This document shows positions 32,054 through 40,792 of a stretch of 47,973 bases of DNA, one piece after another. Both the position numbers and the translations under genes were made by a program. The DNA is from DATKQY01 sp035532475 (lineage in GTDB: Bacteria > Actinomycetota > Acidimicrobiia > Acidimicrobiales > Bog-793): NCBI GenBank assembly GCA_035532475.1, contig DATKQY010000072.1:1-47973 (forward strand), given 5' to 3'. The notes below the pieces were generated by a model. The model was given only the letters and a program-made list of their open reading frames with translations, ran no database searches and was not told where the DNA came from. The number at the start of each line of letters is the position of its first letter. Positions within the stretch are counted from its first letter, which is position 1.

Positions 32054-33151
32054 CTACCGGCGGTCGCCGAGGCCCCCGTGCTCGCCTCCGCTCTCCCCCG
32101 GGTCGAGGTCGACGCGCAGGTCGGTGCCGAGCACCGTGACGCCACGCAGCCGCCCGCGCCAGAGCGCCCCGATGCTCGCCGCGCCGGGACCGGCGAACGC
32201 CGGCCGGGCGTCGTCGCCGGCGAACAGCGCCGGGGCGAGGTAGAAGACGTAGCGGTCGACGAGACCGGCCGCATGCAGGTCGTGGGCGACGTGCGCCCCC
32301 CCCTCGACGAGCAGCTGCAGCACCTCGCGCCGGCCGAGCTCGTCGAGCACCCCACCGAGCTCGCCCGACAGCTCGAGGGCCGGGTGGACCCGCGCCGCCG
32401 CCGGGGCGCGGCCGAGCACGACGCGCAGCGGCTGGCGGACCGGCAGCCGGCGGTCGGGCTGGCGGCCGTCGTCCGAGCCCGCCGGATCGGCGCGGACGGT
32501 GAGCAGCGGGTCGTCGGCACGGACCGTGCCGGCACCCACCAGCACGGCGTCGCTGTCGGCGCGCAGCTCGTGCGCGTCGCGCCTCGCGGCCTCGCCGGTG
32601 ATCCAGCGGCTCGACCCGTCGGGCGCAGCGGTCCTGCCGTCGAGGGTCATCGCCAGCTTCAGCACGACGAAGGGACGGCCCGTCAGCCGGTGCTTGAGGT
32701 AGGGGGCGAGCTGCTCGCCGACCGCGCCGGCGGCCAGCCCGACCTCGACCTCGACACCCCCCGCCCGCAGGCGCTCGAGGCCGCGTCCCCCGACGCGGGG
32801 GTCCGGGTCGACGAGCGCGGTCACCACGCGGGCGACGCCGGCCTCGACGAGCGCCTCGGCGCATGGCGCCGTGCGGCCGTGGTGGGCGCACGGCTCGAGC
32901 GTCACGTAGCAGGTCGCGCCACGCCCCCGGGGGCCGGCCTCGGCGAGGGCGTTCACCTCGGCGTGCGGGCCGCCCGGCGGCGCCGTGGCACCCTCGCCCA
33001 CGACCTCGCCGCCGGCGACGACGACGCAGCCGACCCACGGGTTCGGCGGGGCCGTCCGGCGGACCGCCGCAGCCAGCTCGAGCGCGCGGGCCATGAACCT
33101 GTCGTCCTCGGCCGAGAAGGGCGCCGGCCCCCCTGCGGCGCTGCCGGCCAC
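32054..33151 (-). CDS. ribD: bifunctional pyrimidine deaminase/reductase of riboflavin synthesis
   Basis: 365 residues. The deaminase domain (about 20-150) has the zinc ligands HAE (GPHAEVNAL) and PCxxxxxxxxC (LEPCAHHGRTAPC). The reductase domain (about 165-360) has RPFVVLKLAMTLDGRTA, SSRWITGEAARRDAHELRA and LLVEGGAHVAHDLHAAGLVD. Between LRVVLGRAPAAARV and the LLVEGG strand only about 35 residues remain where most RibD proteins have about 70, so a piece of the reductase fold seems shortened. GTG 33151 lies 7 nt after the rpe stop with AGGA 6 nt upstream. ATG 33094 is an internal alternative. Confidence 0.93.
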   Translation of the reverse strand: MAGSAAGGPAPFSAEDDRFMARALELAAAVRRTAPPNPWVGCVVVAGGEVVGEGATAPPGGPHAEVNALAEAGPRGRGATCYVTLEPCAHHGRTAPCAEALVEAGVARVVTALVDPDPRVGGRGLERLRAGGVEVEVGLAAGAVGEQLAPYLKHRLTGRPFVVLKLAMTLDGRTAAPDGSSRWITGEAARRDAHELRADSDAVLVGAGTVRADDPLLTVRADPAGSDDGRQPDRRLPVRQPLRVVLGRAPAAARVHPALELSGELGGVLDELGRREVLQLLVEGGAHVAHDLHAAGLVDRYVFYLAPALFAGDDARPAFAGPGAASIGALWRGRLRGVTVLGTDLRVDLDPGESGGEHGGLGDRR

Positions 33152-33158
33152 GGCGTTC

Positions 33159-33890
33159 CTAGCCGTCGCGGTCCGAGGTGCGCGCCGACGTGGGGTGGAC
33201 CGTCCCCGAAGACCCCTCCGACAGCGCGCCGAGCGCCGCCGCTCGGAGCTGCTCGACAGCTTCCCACGGCCGCTCGGCACCGAACACGGCGCTGCCGGCG
33301 ACGAAGACCCGCGCCCCGGCGCGGGCGGCGACCGCGACGGTGCCGACGTCGATCCCGCCGTCGACCTCGATCGCCACGGGCAGCCCCCAATGGTCGATCG
33401 CCTGGCGCGCCTCGGCGACCTTCGGCATGACCTGCTCCATGAAGCGCTGGCCACCGAAGCCCGGGAAGACCGTCATGACGAGCAGCAGGTCGATCGAGGA
33501 GAGGTAGGGCTCGACCGCGTCGAACGGGGTGTCGGGATTGAGCGCCACGCCGGCACCGAGCCCGAGGCGGCGCATCTCGCCGATGAGCGCGTTGGTCTCG
33601 CCGACCTCGACGTGGACCGTCGTCGAGTTGGCCCCGGCCTTCCGGAAGGCCTCCAGGTAGTCCCCCGGGTCGGTCATCATCAGGTGGCAGTCGAAGTAGG
33701 CGCCGCTGTGCTTGCGCAGCGAGGCCACGACGGGGGGGCCGATCGTCAGGTTCGGGACGAAGTGGCCGTCCATGACGTCGATGTGGAGCCAGTCGGTGGC
33801 GGTCGCGACCTCGCCGACGGCCTCGGCGAGGCTGCCGAAGTCCGCGGCCAGCACCGACGGCGCAATCCGGATCTCACCGGCGGGGAGCAT
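33159..33890 (-). CDS. rpe: ribulose-phosphate 3-epimerase
   Basis: TIM-barrel enzyme interconverting ribulose-5-P and xylulose-5-P; ribulose-5-P is the RibBA substrate. 243 residues. Catalytic motifs are IAPSVLAADFGSLAEAV, LHIDVMDGHFVPNLTIGP, the metal His in DCHLMMTDP, MTVFPGFGGQRFMEQVMPK and EVDGGIDVGTVAVAARAGA. The C-terminal 20 residues are a Ser/Thr-rich extension. The ATG at 33890 fits the family start. The long upstream frame is antisense or out of frame in fmt. Confidence 0.96.
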   Translation of the reverse strand: MLPAGEIRIAPSVLAADFGSLAEAVGEVATATDWLHIDVMDGHFVPNLTIGPPVVASLRKHSGAYFDCHLMMTDPGDYLEAFRKAGANSTTVHVEVGETNALIGEMRRLGLGAGVALNPDTPFDAVEPYLSSIDLLLVMTVFPGFGGQRFMEQVMPKVAEARQAIDHWGLPVAIEVDGGIDVGTVAVAARAGARVFVAGSAVFGAERPWEAVEQLRAAALGALSEGSSGTVHPTSARTSDRDG

Positions 33891-33948
33891 CGGGTCGACA
33901 GTACCGCCCGCAGCCGCCCGGCGGAGCGGGTGGCCGCCGAGCGGGCGC

Positions 33949-34875
33949 CTACCCGTCGGCCGGCTCGCCGAGCCGCTCGCCGGGCGCCGGGCGGGCGCCG
34001 AGCGCCCAGGTGGCGTAGGGCTGGACACCCCGCCCCTCGCCCTGCACCTCGAGGAGCTCCAAGAAGCCGTCGCCGGTCGCGACCAGCCCGTCGCGCAACG
34101 TGCCGGGCGGGACGGCCGGGGCGCCCGGCCCGGCGCCGCCGGACCCGGTCCGTCCGGGTACCACGGCGCCCAAACGGGCGCGCCAGACCAGCAGTCGGCG
34201 ACCCCGGAAGCTCGTCCAGGCCCGCCCGACCCGCACCAGGCGATGGCATTCGAGCGTCGGGCGCTCCCAGTCGATCGCCAGCTCGGCGGGGGTGAGCTTG
34301 GCGGCGTACGTCGGCTCTCCCTGCTGGGCGACCGCCTCGCCGAGGCCCGCAACCCCACCGGCGAGGCGGGCGACGAGGAGGTCGCCAGCGAGGGCGGCGA
34401 GCCGCGAGCGCAGCTCATCGGCGGCCTCCTCCGGGCCGATCGGCACGGTGGCGCAAGCGTAGACGCGCCCGGTGTCGAGCCCTTCCTCGAGCGCCATCAG
34501 GCAGACGCCGGTCGTGGCGTCGCCCGCCAGGATGGCCCGCTCGACCGGGGCGGCACCGCGCCAGCGCGGGAGCAGCGAGAAGTGGGCGTTCACCATCGGG
34601 AGCCGCGCCAAGACCTCGGGGCGCACGAGCTGGCCGAAGGCCACGACGACACCGAGCTCGGCGCCGCTGTCGACGACGTCGGCCGTCTGCTCGCTCACGG
34701 GGATCGCGCGCTCAAGCGCGAGCTGCTTCACTGCCGACGGCGACGGGAGGGCCCGGCGCCCCCGGCGGCGGTCCGGGCGGCTGACGACCAGCACCACCTC
34801 GTGACCCGCGTCGAGGAGCGCGCCGAGGACCGTGGCCGCGACCTGCGGCGTGCCGAGGAAGGCGAGGCGGGCCAG
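33949..34875 (-). CDS. fmt: methionyl-tRNA formyltransferase with apparent CTG start
   Basis: Fmt formylates initiator Met-tRNA using 10-formyl-THF. 308 residues. N-terminal ARLAFLGTPQVAATVL and HEVVLVVSRPDRRRGRR, the formyl-donor loop NAHFSLLPRWRGAAPVERAI, ALEEGLDTG and YAAKLTPAELAIDWERP are all present. The start is unusual. Between the def stop and the conserved N-terminus there is no in-frame ATG, GTG or TTG. The only plausible initiator is CTG at 34875, exactly where the family Met belongs (L-ARLAFLGTPQ). The first ATG upstream in frame (35178) lies deep inside def. It follows def by 14 nt. Confidence 0.93.
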   Translation of the reverse strand: MARLAFLGTPQVAATVLGALLDAGHEVVLVVSRPDRRRGRRALPSPSAVKQLALERAIPVSEQTADVVDSGAELGVVVAFGQLVRPEVLARLPMVNAHFSLLPRWRGAAPVERAILAGDATTGVCLMALEEGLDTGRVYACATVPIGPEEAADELRSRLAALAGDLLVARLAGGVAGLGEAVAQQGEPTYAAKLTPAELAIDWERPTLECHRLVRVGRAWTSFRGRRLLVWRARLGAVVPGRTGSGGAGPGAPAVPPGTLRDGLVATGDGFLELLEVQGEGRGVQPYATWALGARPAPGERLGEPADG

Positions 34876-34889
34876 CGGCGGAGCGGTGC

Positions 34890-35420
34890 CTAGCGCTCGA
34901 CGAGCTCGCCGGCGCCGCCGGCGAGGCCGACGTCTGCGAGGGCCCGGCGCCGGAGGATGGCCTTCGCCTCCTTGCGCTGGTCGGGCTCGAGCCGCTCGAC
35001 GAGCAGCACCCCGTCCAAGTGGTCGACCTCGTGCTGGAAGCAGCGCGCCAACAGCTCGTCGGCCTCGATGTCGAGCACCTCGCCGTCGATCCCGATGCCG
35101 ACCAGGTGGACCTGCTTCGGCCGGACGACGTCCCAGGCGAGGTCGGGGATGGACAGGCAGCCCTCGTGGTAGCTCCACTCCCCGCTCGACTCGACGATCT
35201 CAGGGTTGATCACGATGTTCGGCCCGTCCCCGACGTCGTACACGAACAGCCGCCGCTGAACGCCGATCTGGGGCGCTGCGAGGCCGACGCCGGGAGCGTC
35301 GTACATCGTCGCGATCATGTCCTCGGCGAGGCGGGCGAGCTTTCCGTCGACCTCGGCCACCTCGGACGCGCGCTGGCGAAGCACGGGATCACCGAAGATC
35401 CTGATCGGGATGGTCGCCAT
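34890..35420 (-). CDS. def: peptide deformylase
   Basis: Def removes the N-formyl group from new proteins, the counterpart of Fmt. 176 residues with all three motifs: GVGLAAPQIG (44-53), EGCLS (86-90, metal Cys88) and HEVDH (130-134, metal His130 and His134, catalytic Glu131). The ATG at 35420 gives MATIPIRIFGDPVLRQRA, as in the family. It follows the ribF stop by 10 nt. Confidence 0.96.
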   Translation of the reverse strand: MATIPIRIFGDPVLRQRASEVAEVDGKLARLAEDMIATMYDAPGVGLAAPQIGVQRRLFVYDVGDGPNIVINPEIVESSGEWSYHEGCLSIPDLAWDVVRPKQVHLVGIGIDGEVLDIEADELLARCFQHEVDHLDGVLLVERLEPDQRKEAKAILRRRALADVGLAGGAGELVER

Positions 35421-35430
35421 CGGGAGAATT

Positions 35431-36318
35431 CTACCGGGCGCCGCCACCGGGCACCGACGCGCCGGCGTCGGCGCGCTCGGGCGATCCGGCCGTCTCACCG
35501 GCAAGGAAGCGGACGGCGAGCCGCCTGGCTGCGGCGCCGTCCCCGCCCGGATCGGCCCCGGCCGACGCGCGGTGCAGCTCGAGGAGGATCTCGTCGGCGG
35601 CCGCCGGCGAGTCCGGCACGACCACCGTTGCGGCGACCGCACCTTCGCCCGGGGCGCCGACGGTCGCGGTGTACTCGCCCGCGGGCGGGAGCAGCAGCTC
35701 GCCGGGCACCACGAGCGTCAGGCCGTCGGGCCCGGTCGGCCCGCGGAGCACGCCGCGCACCTCGTGGGGTCGCCCGAGGAGGTCGGCGGCCTCGGCGAGC
35801 GCCCCTTCGCCGACGAGCCTTCGGATGCGCGATGAGGAGACGGTCGCCTCGCCGTCGCGCATCAGGTCCACCCCCCGGGCCTCGAAGCCGAGCATCTCGC
35901 CCATCGACCGGAGGAGCTCGATGTCGCCACGATGGTCGTGGCCGAAGCGGAAGTTCGCGCCGGCGATGACGAGACGCGCCCCGAGCTCGCCGAGGAGCAC
36001 CTCGGTGACGAACTCCTCGGCCGACTCTGCGGCGCGTGCCTCGTCGAACGCGAGGACGACGACGTCGTCCACGCCGGCGGAGCGGAGCAGCTCCACCTTG
36101 TGGTCGAGCGCCGTCAGCAGGCGTGGCACCTGTGCCGGTCGCAAGATTGCGGCCGGGTGCCGGTCGAACGTCACCGCCACGAGCGCGAGCCCGGCGGCCT
36201 CCGCGAATCCTCGCGCCTCGGCGAGCAGGCGGCGATGGCCGAGGTGGACGCCGTCGTAGTTGCCGACGGTCACCGCCACGCGCGCGGTCGCGCCCAACCT
36301 TGGCTGCTGCGGCTCCAC
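35431..36318 (-). CDS. ribF: RibF-type FAD synthetase with degenerate riboflavin-kinase domain
   Basis: 295 residues. The N-terminal FMN adenylyltransferase half is intact: GNYDGVHLGH (19-28, nucleotide motif), FDRHPAAIL, LVIAGANFRFGHDHRGDIEL and SSSRIRRLV. The C-terminal half (about 178-295) should be riboflavin kinase, but its hallmark G-x-x-LG-x-PTAN loop is replaced by GPTGPDGLTLVVPGELLL; only GEYTATVG and a possible E-x-H remain. The protein probably makes FAD from FMN but may not phosphorylate riboflavin. GTG 36318 is the first in-frame start, 11 nt after truB. Confidence 0.88.
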   Translation of the reverse strand: MEPQQPRLGATARVAVTVGNYDGVHLGHRRLLAEARGFAEAAGLALVAVTFDRHPAAILRPAQVPRLLTALDHKVELLRSAGVDDVVVLAFDEARAAESAEEFVTEVLLGELGARLVIAGANFRFGHDHRGDIELLRSMGEMLGFEARGVDLMRDGEATVSSSRIRRLVGEGALAEAADLLGRPHEVRGVLRGPTGPDGLTLVVPGELLLPPAGEYTATVGAPGEGAVAATVVVPDSPAAADEILLELHRASAGADPGGDGAAARRLAVRFLAGETAGSPERADAGASVPGGGAR

Positions 36319-36329
36319 CCTTCCGGACG

Positions 36330-37310
36330 CTACTCGGCGGCGCGGGGCGTCCCCGACACCGGGCGGGGCGCAGGCCCCTCCGGCGCGGTCCCCGCGAGGG
36401 GCGCGAGCACGACGACGGGCTTGACCCGGTCACCCTCGCGCGGCTCGTAGACGGCGAGGAGCCCGCCCCCCTCGTCGAGCACGGCCCACGGGCCATCACC
36501 ACTCACGCCGAGGACGCGGCGCTCGAGCACCTTGCCGTGGCGCACCCACTCGGCGAGCTCGTCCCCGGCGCTGACCTGGGCCAGGTGCACCACGAGCCCG
36601 ACCGCCGGAGCGACATCGGCGCGGTCGAGCGCGGCGAGCGAGACCGCGTCGCCGACGCGGAACGGACCGACCGCGGTGCGCCGAAGTGCCCTCAGGTGCG
36701 CCCCGCCGCCGAGGAGCACACCGAGATCTGCGGCCAGCACCCGCACGTAGGTCCCCGAGGAGCAGTCGACCTCGACGCGGTAGACGCCCGCGGTCGCGGT
36801 CGGCCCGACGTCGAACCGGTGGACGTCCACCGTCCTCGCCGGTCGGTCGACCTCGATCCCCGCACGGGCCAGCTCGTGGAGGCGCCGCCCCCCGATCTTG
36901 ACCGCGGAGACCATCGGCGGAACCTGGGCGATGCGCCCGGTCAAGGTCGCGGCGGCGGCGCGCACCTCCTCCAGCCCGACGCCGGACATGTCGAAGGTCG
37001 CCGTCGTCTCGCCGGAGGCGTCGAGCGTCGTCGTCGCCGTGCCGAGCACGATCTCCGCGACGTAGGACTTCGTGAGGGGGGTGACGAAGCGCATGAGGCG
37101 CGTCGCGCGGCCGACGCCGAGGACCAGCACGCCCGTGGCGTCGGGGTCGAGCGTCCCGGCGTGGCCGACCCTCCGCTCGGCGAGCAGTCGCCGGGCGCGT
37201 GCCACCGCGTCGTGCGAGGTCCACCCTTCCGGCTTGTCGACGACCACGTAGCCGTCGAGCGCCGGCCGGCCGGCGCGTCCTCCGGCTGAGGCGCCGGGCG
37301 CCGGTCTCAC
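36330..37310 (-). CDS. truB: tRNA pseudouridine-55 synthase
   Basis: TruB makes pseudouridine 55 in the T-loop. 326 residues. Motifs: GYVVVDKPEGWTSHDAVARA, the catalytic Asp in VGHAGTLDPDATGVLVLGVG, the K-SY-AE motif (TKSYVAEIVLG) and CSSGTYVRVLAADLG. A PUA-like C-terminal domain covers about 245-315. GTG 37310 overlaps the rbfA stop (GTGA). Confidence 0.96.
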   Translation of the reverse strand: MRPAPGASAGGRAGRPALDGYVVVDKPEGWTSHDAVARARRLLAERRVGHAGTLDPDATGVLVLGVGRATRLMRFVTPLTKSYVAEIVLGTATTTLDASGETTATFDMSGVGLEEVRAAAATLTGRIAQVPPMVSAVKIGGRRLHELARAGIEVDRPARTVDVHRFDVGPTATAGVYRVEVDCSSGTYVRVLAADLGVLLGGGAHLRALRRTAVGPFRVGDAVSLAALDRADVAPAVGLVVHLAQVSAGDELAEWVRHGKVLERRVLGVSGDGPWAVLDEGGGLLAVYEPREGDRVKPVVVLAPLAGTAPEGPAPRPVSGTPRAAE

Positions 37311-37699
37311 GCGCTGCCGCCGACGTCGTCGTCCTCGCGCACGGGCCGGGCCCGCCGCAACGCCTCCTCGATGCGCTCGCCCGCGGCGATCGCCGGGTCG
37401 GCCGCGAAGCTCAACGTCGGGGTGCGCTTCATCCGCACCTGCGCACCGATCGCGGACTGCAGCCCACGCCGGTGCTCCTCCAGCGCCTCCGCGGCGCCCT
37501 CGGGCAGCGACGCCAGGTAGACGACGGCGTGGCGCAGGTCGGGCTCGCAGACGACGGCGGTCACGGTGAGCAGGCGCAACCGCTCGTCGGCGTCGGCGAC
37601 CCGCTCGACCTCGTCCGCCAGCACCTCCCGGAGCAGCGCGTTCACCCGCGCGATGCGCGGGTAGGGATGCTGGATCGCACGGCGGCGGGATCCGGCCAC
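37307..37699 (-). CDS. rbfA: ribosome-binding factor A
   Basis: RbfA is a 30S maturation factor with a type II KH fold. 130 residues: RIARVNALLREVLADEVERV, LLTVTAVVCEPDLRHAVVYL and a conserved RMKRTPTLSFAADPAIAAGERI. I choose GTG 37699 because GAGGAAGGAAGAG lies just upstream; GTG 37723 has none. It follows infB by 109 nt and is coupled to truB. Confidence 0.95.
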   Translation of the reverse strand: MAGSRRRAIQHPYPRIARVNALLREVLADEVERVADADERLRLLTVTAVVCEPDLRHAVVYLASLPEGAAEALEEHRRGLQSAIGAQVRMKRTPTLSFAADPAIAAGERIEEALRRARPVREDDDVGGSA

Positions 37700-37808
37700 G
37701 GCCGTCTCTTCCTTCCTCGACACGGCAGCCCCGCGACGACGACCCGCGGCCGGCGCCGGCGCGAACGCCGGGACGCGCCGTCCCTGCCGCCCGACCGGCC
37801 GCCGGGGG

Positions 37809-40727
37809 TCAGGTCCTCGGGACCTCGCGCTCGTCGTAGGTCTCGATCACGTCGCCCTGGTGCAGGTCCTGGAAGTCCGAGAGGCCGATACCCGCCTCGA
37901 AGCCGGATTGGACCTCGCGCACGTCGTCCTTGAAGCGCCGGAGGGAGCTGATGCTGCCCTTCCAGATCACGACGCCGTCACGGAGGAAGCGCACCTTCGA
38001 GCCGCGGGTGATGGTGCCGCTGCGCACGTAGACACCGGCGACCGCCCCGATGCGGGGGACCCGGAAGATCTCCCGGACCTCAGCCTCGCCGGTGACGACC
38101 TCCTCGAAGGTCGGAGCGAGCATGCCGACCATCGCCGCTTCGATGTCCTCGATCAGCTTGTAGATGATCTCGTAGGTGCGGATCTCGACGTTCTGGCTCT
38201 CGGCCAGGTCGCGAGCGCGGCGGTCCGGTCGGACGTTGAACCCGAGGATCGTCGCGTTGGAAGCCACCGCGAGCTGGACGTCGTTCTCGGTGATGCCGCC
38301 GACCGCACGCCGCACGAAGGCGACCTTCACCTCGTCGCGCTCGAGCTTGCGCAGGCTCTCGGTCACCGCTTCGAGCGACCCCTGGACGTCGGCCTTCAGC
38401 ACCAGGGTGAGCGTGGCGGTCTCGCCCCGCTGGATCTGCTCGAAGATGTCCTCCAGCTTGGCGCCGGCGCCCGGCGCGACCGGCGTCTGCGCGTACCCGG
38501 CGAAGCGCATGCGCTGCTCGCGGGCCTCGCCGATGGTCTCGGCGACGCCGAGGCCCGGCGTCGCCCGCAGCTCGTCACCGGCGATCGGCGGCTCGGAGAG
38601 CCCGAGCACCTGAACCGGCATGGAGGGCAGCGCCTCCTTGACCTGGTCGCCCCGGTCGTCGATGAGGGCGCGCACGCGCCCCCACGCCGAGCCGGCGACG
38701 ATCGGGTCGCCGACGCGAAGCGTCCCACGCTGGACGATCACGCTCGCGACCGGTCCGCGCCCGATGTCGAGGTTGGCCTCGAGCACGGTGCCGCGGGCGG
38801 GTCCCTCCGGGTTCGCCTTCAGCTCCAGCACCTCGGAGAGCACGGCGATCTGGTCGAGCAGGTCGTCGATCCCGAGGCCCTGCAGCGCCGAGACCTCGAC
38901 GGTGATCGTGTCGCCGCCCCAGGACTCCGGCACGAGCCCGTGCTCGGAGAGCTGCTGGAGGACGCGGTTGACGTCGGAGTCCTCCCGGTCGATCTTGTTC
39001 ACGGCGACGATGATCGGCACATTGGCCGCCCGGGCGTGGTCGATCGCCTCGACCGTCTGGGGCATGACGCCGTCGTCGGCCGCGACGACGAGCACGACGA
39101 TGTCGGTCACCTGGGCGCCCCTGGCGCGCATCGCGGTGAACGCCTCGTGGCCCGGCGTGTCGATGAACGTGATCTGGTGGCCGCTGCGCTCGACCATGTA
39201 GGCGCCGATGTGCTGGGTGATGCCACCCGCCTCGCCGGCGACCACGTCGGTCTCGCGGATGCGGTCGAGCAGCTTCGTCTTCCCGTGGTCGACATGGCCC
39301 ATGACGGTGACGACCGGTGGCCGCGGCCGCAGCGAGCTCGCCTCCTCTGATTCCGCGTCGGCCTCTGCGAAGTAGCGGGCCTGGAGCGCGGCCTCCTGCT
39401 CCTCGCCCGGGTCGACGAGCTTGATGCGAGCACCGAGCTCGGCGGCGAACAGCTCGATCATGTCGTCGGTCAGCGACTGCGCCGCCGTCACGACCTCCCC
39501 CTGGAGGAAGAGGAACCTGATGACGTCGCCCGCAGAGCGGTTCAGCTTCGGACCGAGCTCTTGCGGCGTGCTGCCGCGCTCGATGATGACCTCGTTCTCG
39601 GGCACCGGAGCGTTCGAGGGCATGTAGGTCGAGACCTGGATCGGCTCCAGCTCTTCCTGGTTGCGGCGCCGGCGGTGCGTGCGACGCTGGGGCGGTCGTC
39701 CACGGCCGGCGGGGCCACCGCGGATGCCCCCGGGAGGGGCCCCGGGCGCACCGCCCGGACGGCCGCCGATGCCTCCACCCACACGACTGCCGGTGAACCC
39801 GCCTCCGGCGCCGCCACCTGGGCGCCCGCCGGCGAAGCCGCCGCCTGGGCGCGGCGCGCCGCCGCCTGCAGGCCTCGAACCGAAGCCCGCCCGGGGCGGG
39901 CCACCGGGGCCGGAAGGGCGAGACGACGGTGCCCCGGCACGGCCACCGAGACCCGGCGGCGGCGGGATCGGGCGTCCCGAGAACGAGCGCGGAGGGCCAC
40001 CGGGCGGTGGCGGGATGGGCTTGCCGGACGGCCCGGTGAGGGGCTGGCGCGGGTTGGCGGCCGGCGGGCTCTGGGCAGGGCGGGCGCCGGGCGGCGCCGG
40101 GGGCGCGCTCGGGCGGGCCGCCGGGCCGGCTTGCGCCGCGACGGGCGCCTGCCCGCTCTCGGGCGCCGGACGCGACGGTGCGGGCCGCTGCTCGCTCGCC
40201 GCCGCGGCCGGACGCGGGGTCGCGGGGCGGGCCTCGGCGGCGGCAGGGGCGGGCCGGGGCGCGAGAGGCGCGGGCCGGGCAGTGGCACGGACCTGCTCGG
40301 CGAGCTCACTGGCCGGGCGGCTGCGCACGACGTGGTGTTCGGCCGGAGCAGGCGGCGCCGGGGGCGCCGCGGCGACGACCTCGTCGCGCGGGGCCTCCGC
40401 CGCGGGCTGGGCCGGGCGGCGCGTCGCGGCGGGCGCCAGGCCGTCGGTGGCCGGGGCAGCAGCGGCTGGCGCGGCGGCCCGGGCGGCGGGGCGCTCGGCG
40501 GGCGCCGGGCGCGACGGGGCTGGCTCCGCGGCTGGCTCCTCGGGCTGAACGGCACGGATGAGCCCCTCGCGCTCCGCCTTGCGGCGGACGCGGTCGGCCT
40601 GGGCGTCCTCGATCGAGGACGAATGGCTCTTCACACCGATGCCGAGCGACAAGGAGAGGTCGAGTGCCTCCTTGTTCGTCAGCCCAAGCTCACGAGCGAG
40701 CTCGTAGACGCGGATCTTCTTCGCCAA
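37809..40727 (-). CDS. infB: translation initiation factor IF-2
   Basis: GTPase that brings fMet-tRNA to the 30S subunit. 972 residues. The N-terminal IF2-N domain is residues 1-60 (KKIRVYELARELGLTNKEAL). Residues about 70-345 are low-complexity Ala/Pro/Gly/Arg, with a very Gly-rich segment around 265-340. The IF2 core starts near 370: G1 GHVDHGKT, G3 DTPGHEAF, G4 NKID and G5 SALQG. Domains II, III and IV follow (LDIGRGPVASVIVQRGTLRV, VRPDRRARDLAESQNVEIR, REIFRVPRIGAVAGVYVRSG). Start TTG 40727 gives the family N-terminus. A large plus-strand open frame opposite the Gly-rich part is only a compositional shadow. Confidence 0.97.
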   Translation of the reverse strand: MAKKIRVYELARELGLTNKEALDLSLSLGIGVKSHSSSIEDAQADRVRRKAEREGLIRAVQPEEPAAEPAPSRPAPAERPAARAAAPAAAAPATDGLAPAATRRPAQPAAEAPRDEVVAAAPPAPPAPAEHHVVRSRPASELAEQVRATARPAPLAPRPAPAAAEARPATPRPAAAASEQRPAPSRPAPESGQAPVAAQAGPAARPSAPPAPPGARPAQSPPAANPRQPLTGPSGKPIPPPPGGPPRSFSGRPIPPPPGLGGRAGAPSSRPSGPGGPPRAGFGSRPAGGGAPRPGGGFAGGRPGGGAGGGFTGSRVGGGIGGRPGGAPGAPPGGIRGGPAGRGRPPQRRTHRRRRNQEELEPIQVSTYMPSNAPVPENEVIIERGSTPQELGPKLNRSAGDVIRFLFLQGEVVTAAQSLTDDMIELFAAELGARIKLVDPGEEQEAALQARYFAEADAESEEASSLRPRPPVVTVMGHVDHGKTKLLDRIRETDVVAGEAGGITQHIGAYMVERSGHQITFIDTPGHEAFTAMRARGAQVTDIVVLVVAADDGVMPQTVEAIDHARAANVPIIVAVNKIDREDSDVNRVLQQLSEHGLVPESWGGDTITVEVSALQGLGIDDLLDQIAVLSEVLELKANPEGPARGTVLEANLDIGRGPVASVIVQRGTLRVGDPIVAGSAWGRVRALIDDRGDQVKEALPSMPVQVLGLSEPPIAGDELRATPGLGVAETIGEAREQRMRFAGYAQTPVAPGAGAKLEDIFEQIQRGETATLTLVLKADVQGSLEAVTESLRKLERDEVKVAFVRRAVGGITENDVQLAVASNATILGFNVRPDRRARDLAESQNVEIRTYEIIYKLIEDIEAAMVGMLAPTFEEVVTGEAEVREIFRVPRIGAVAGVYVRSGTITRGSKVRFLRDGVVIWKGSISSLRRFKDDVREVQSGFEAGIGLSDFQDLHQGDVIETYDEREVPRT

Positions 40728-40792
40728 CTACCCGATAGTCCCTTCTCAGCGCATCATCACGACGCACCGTCCAAACGGCTCACGCCGCGCCT

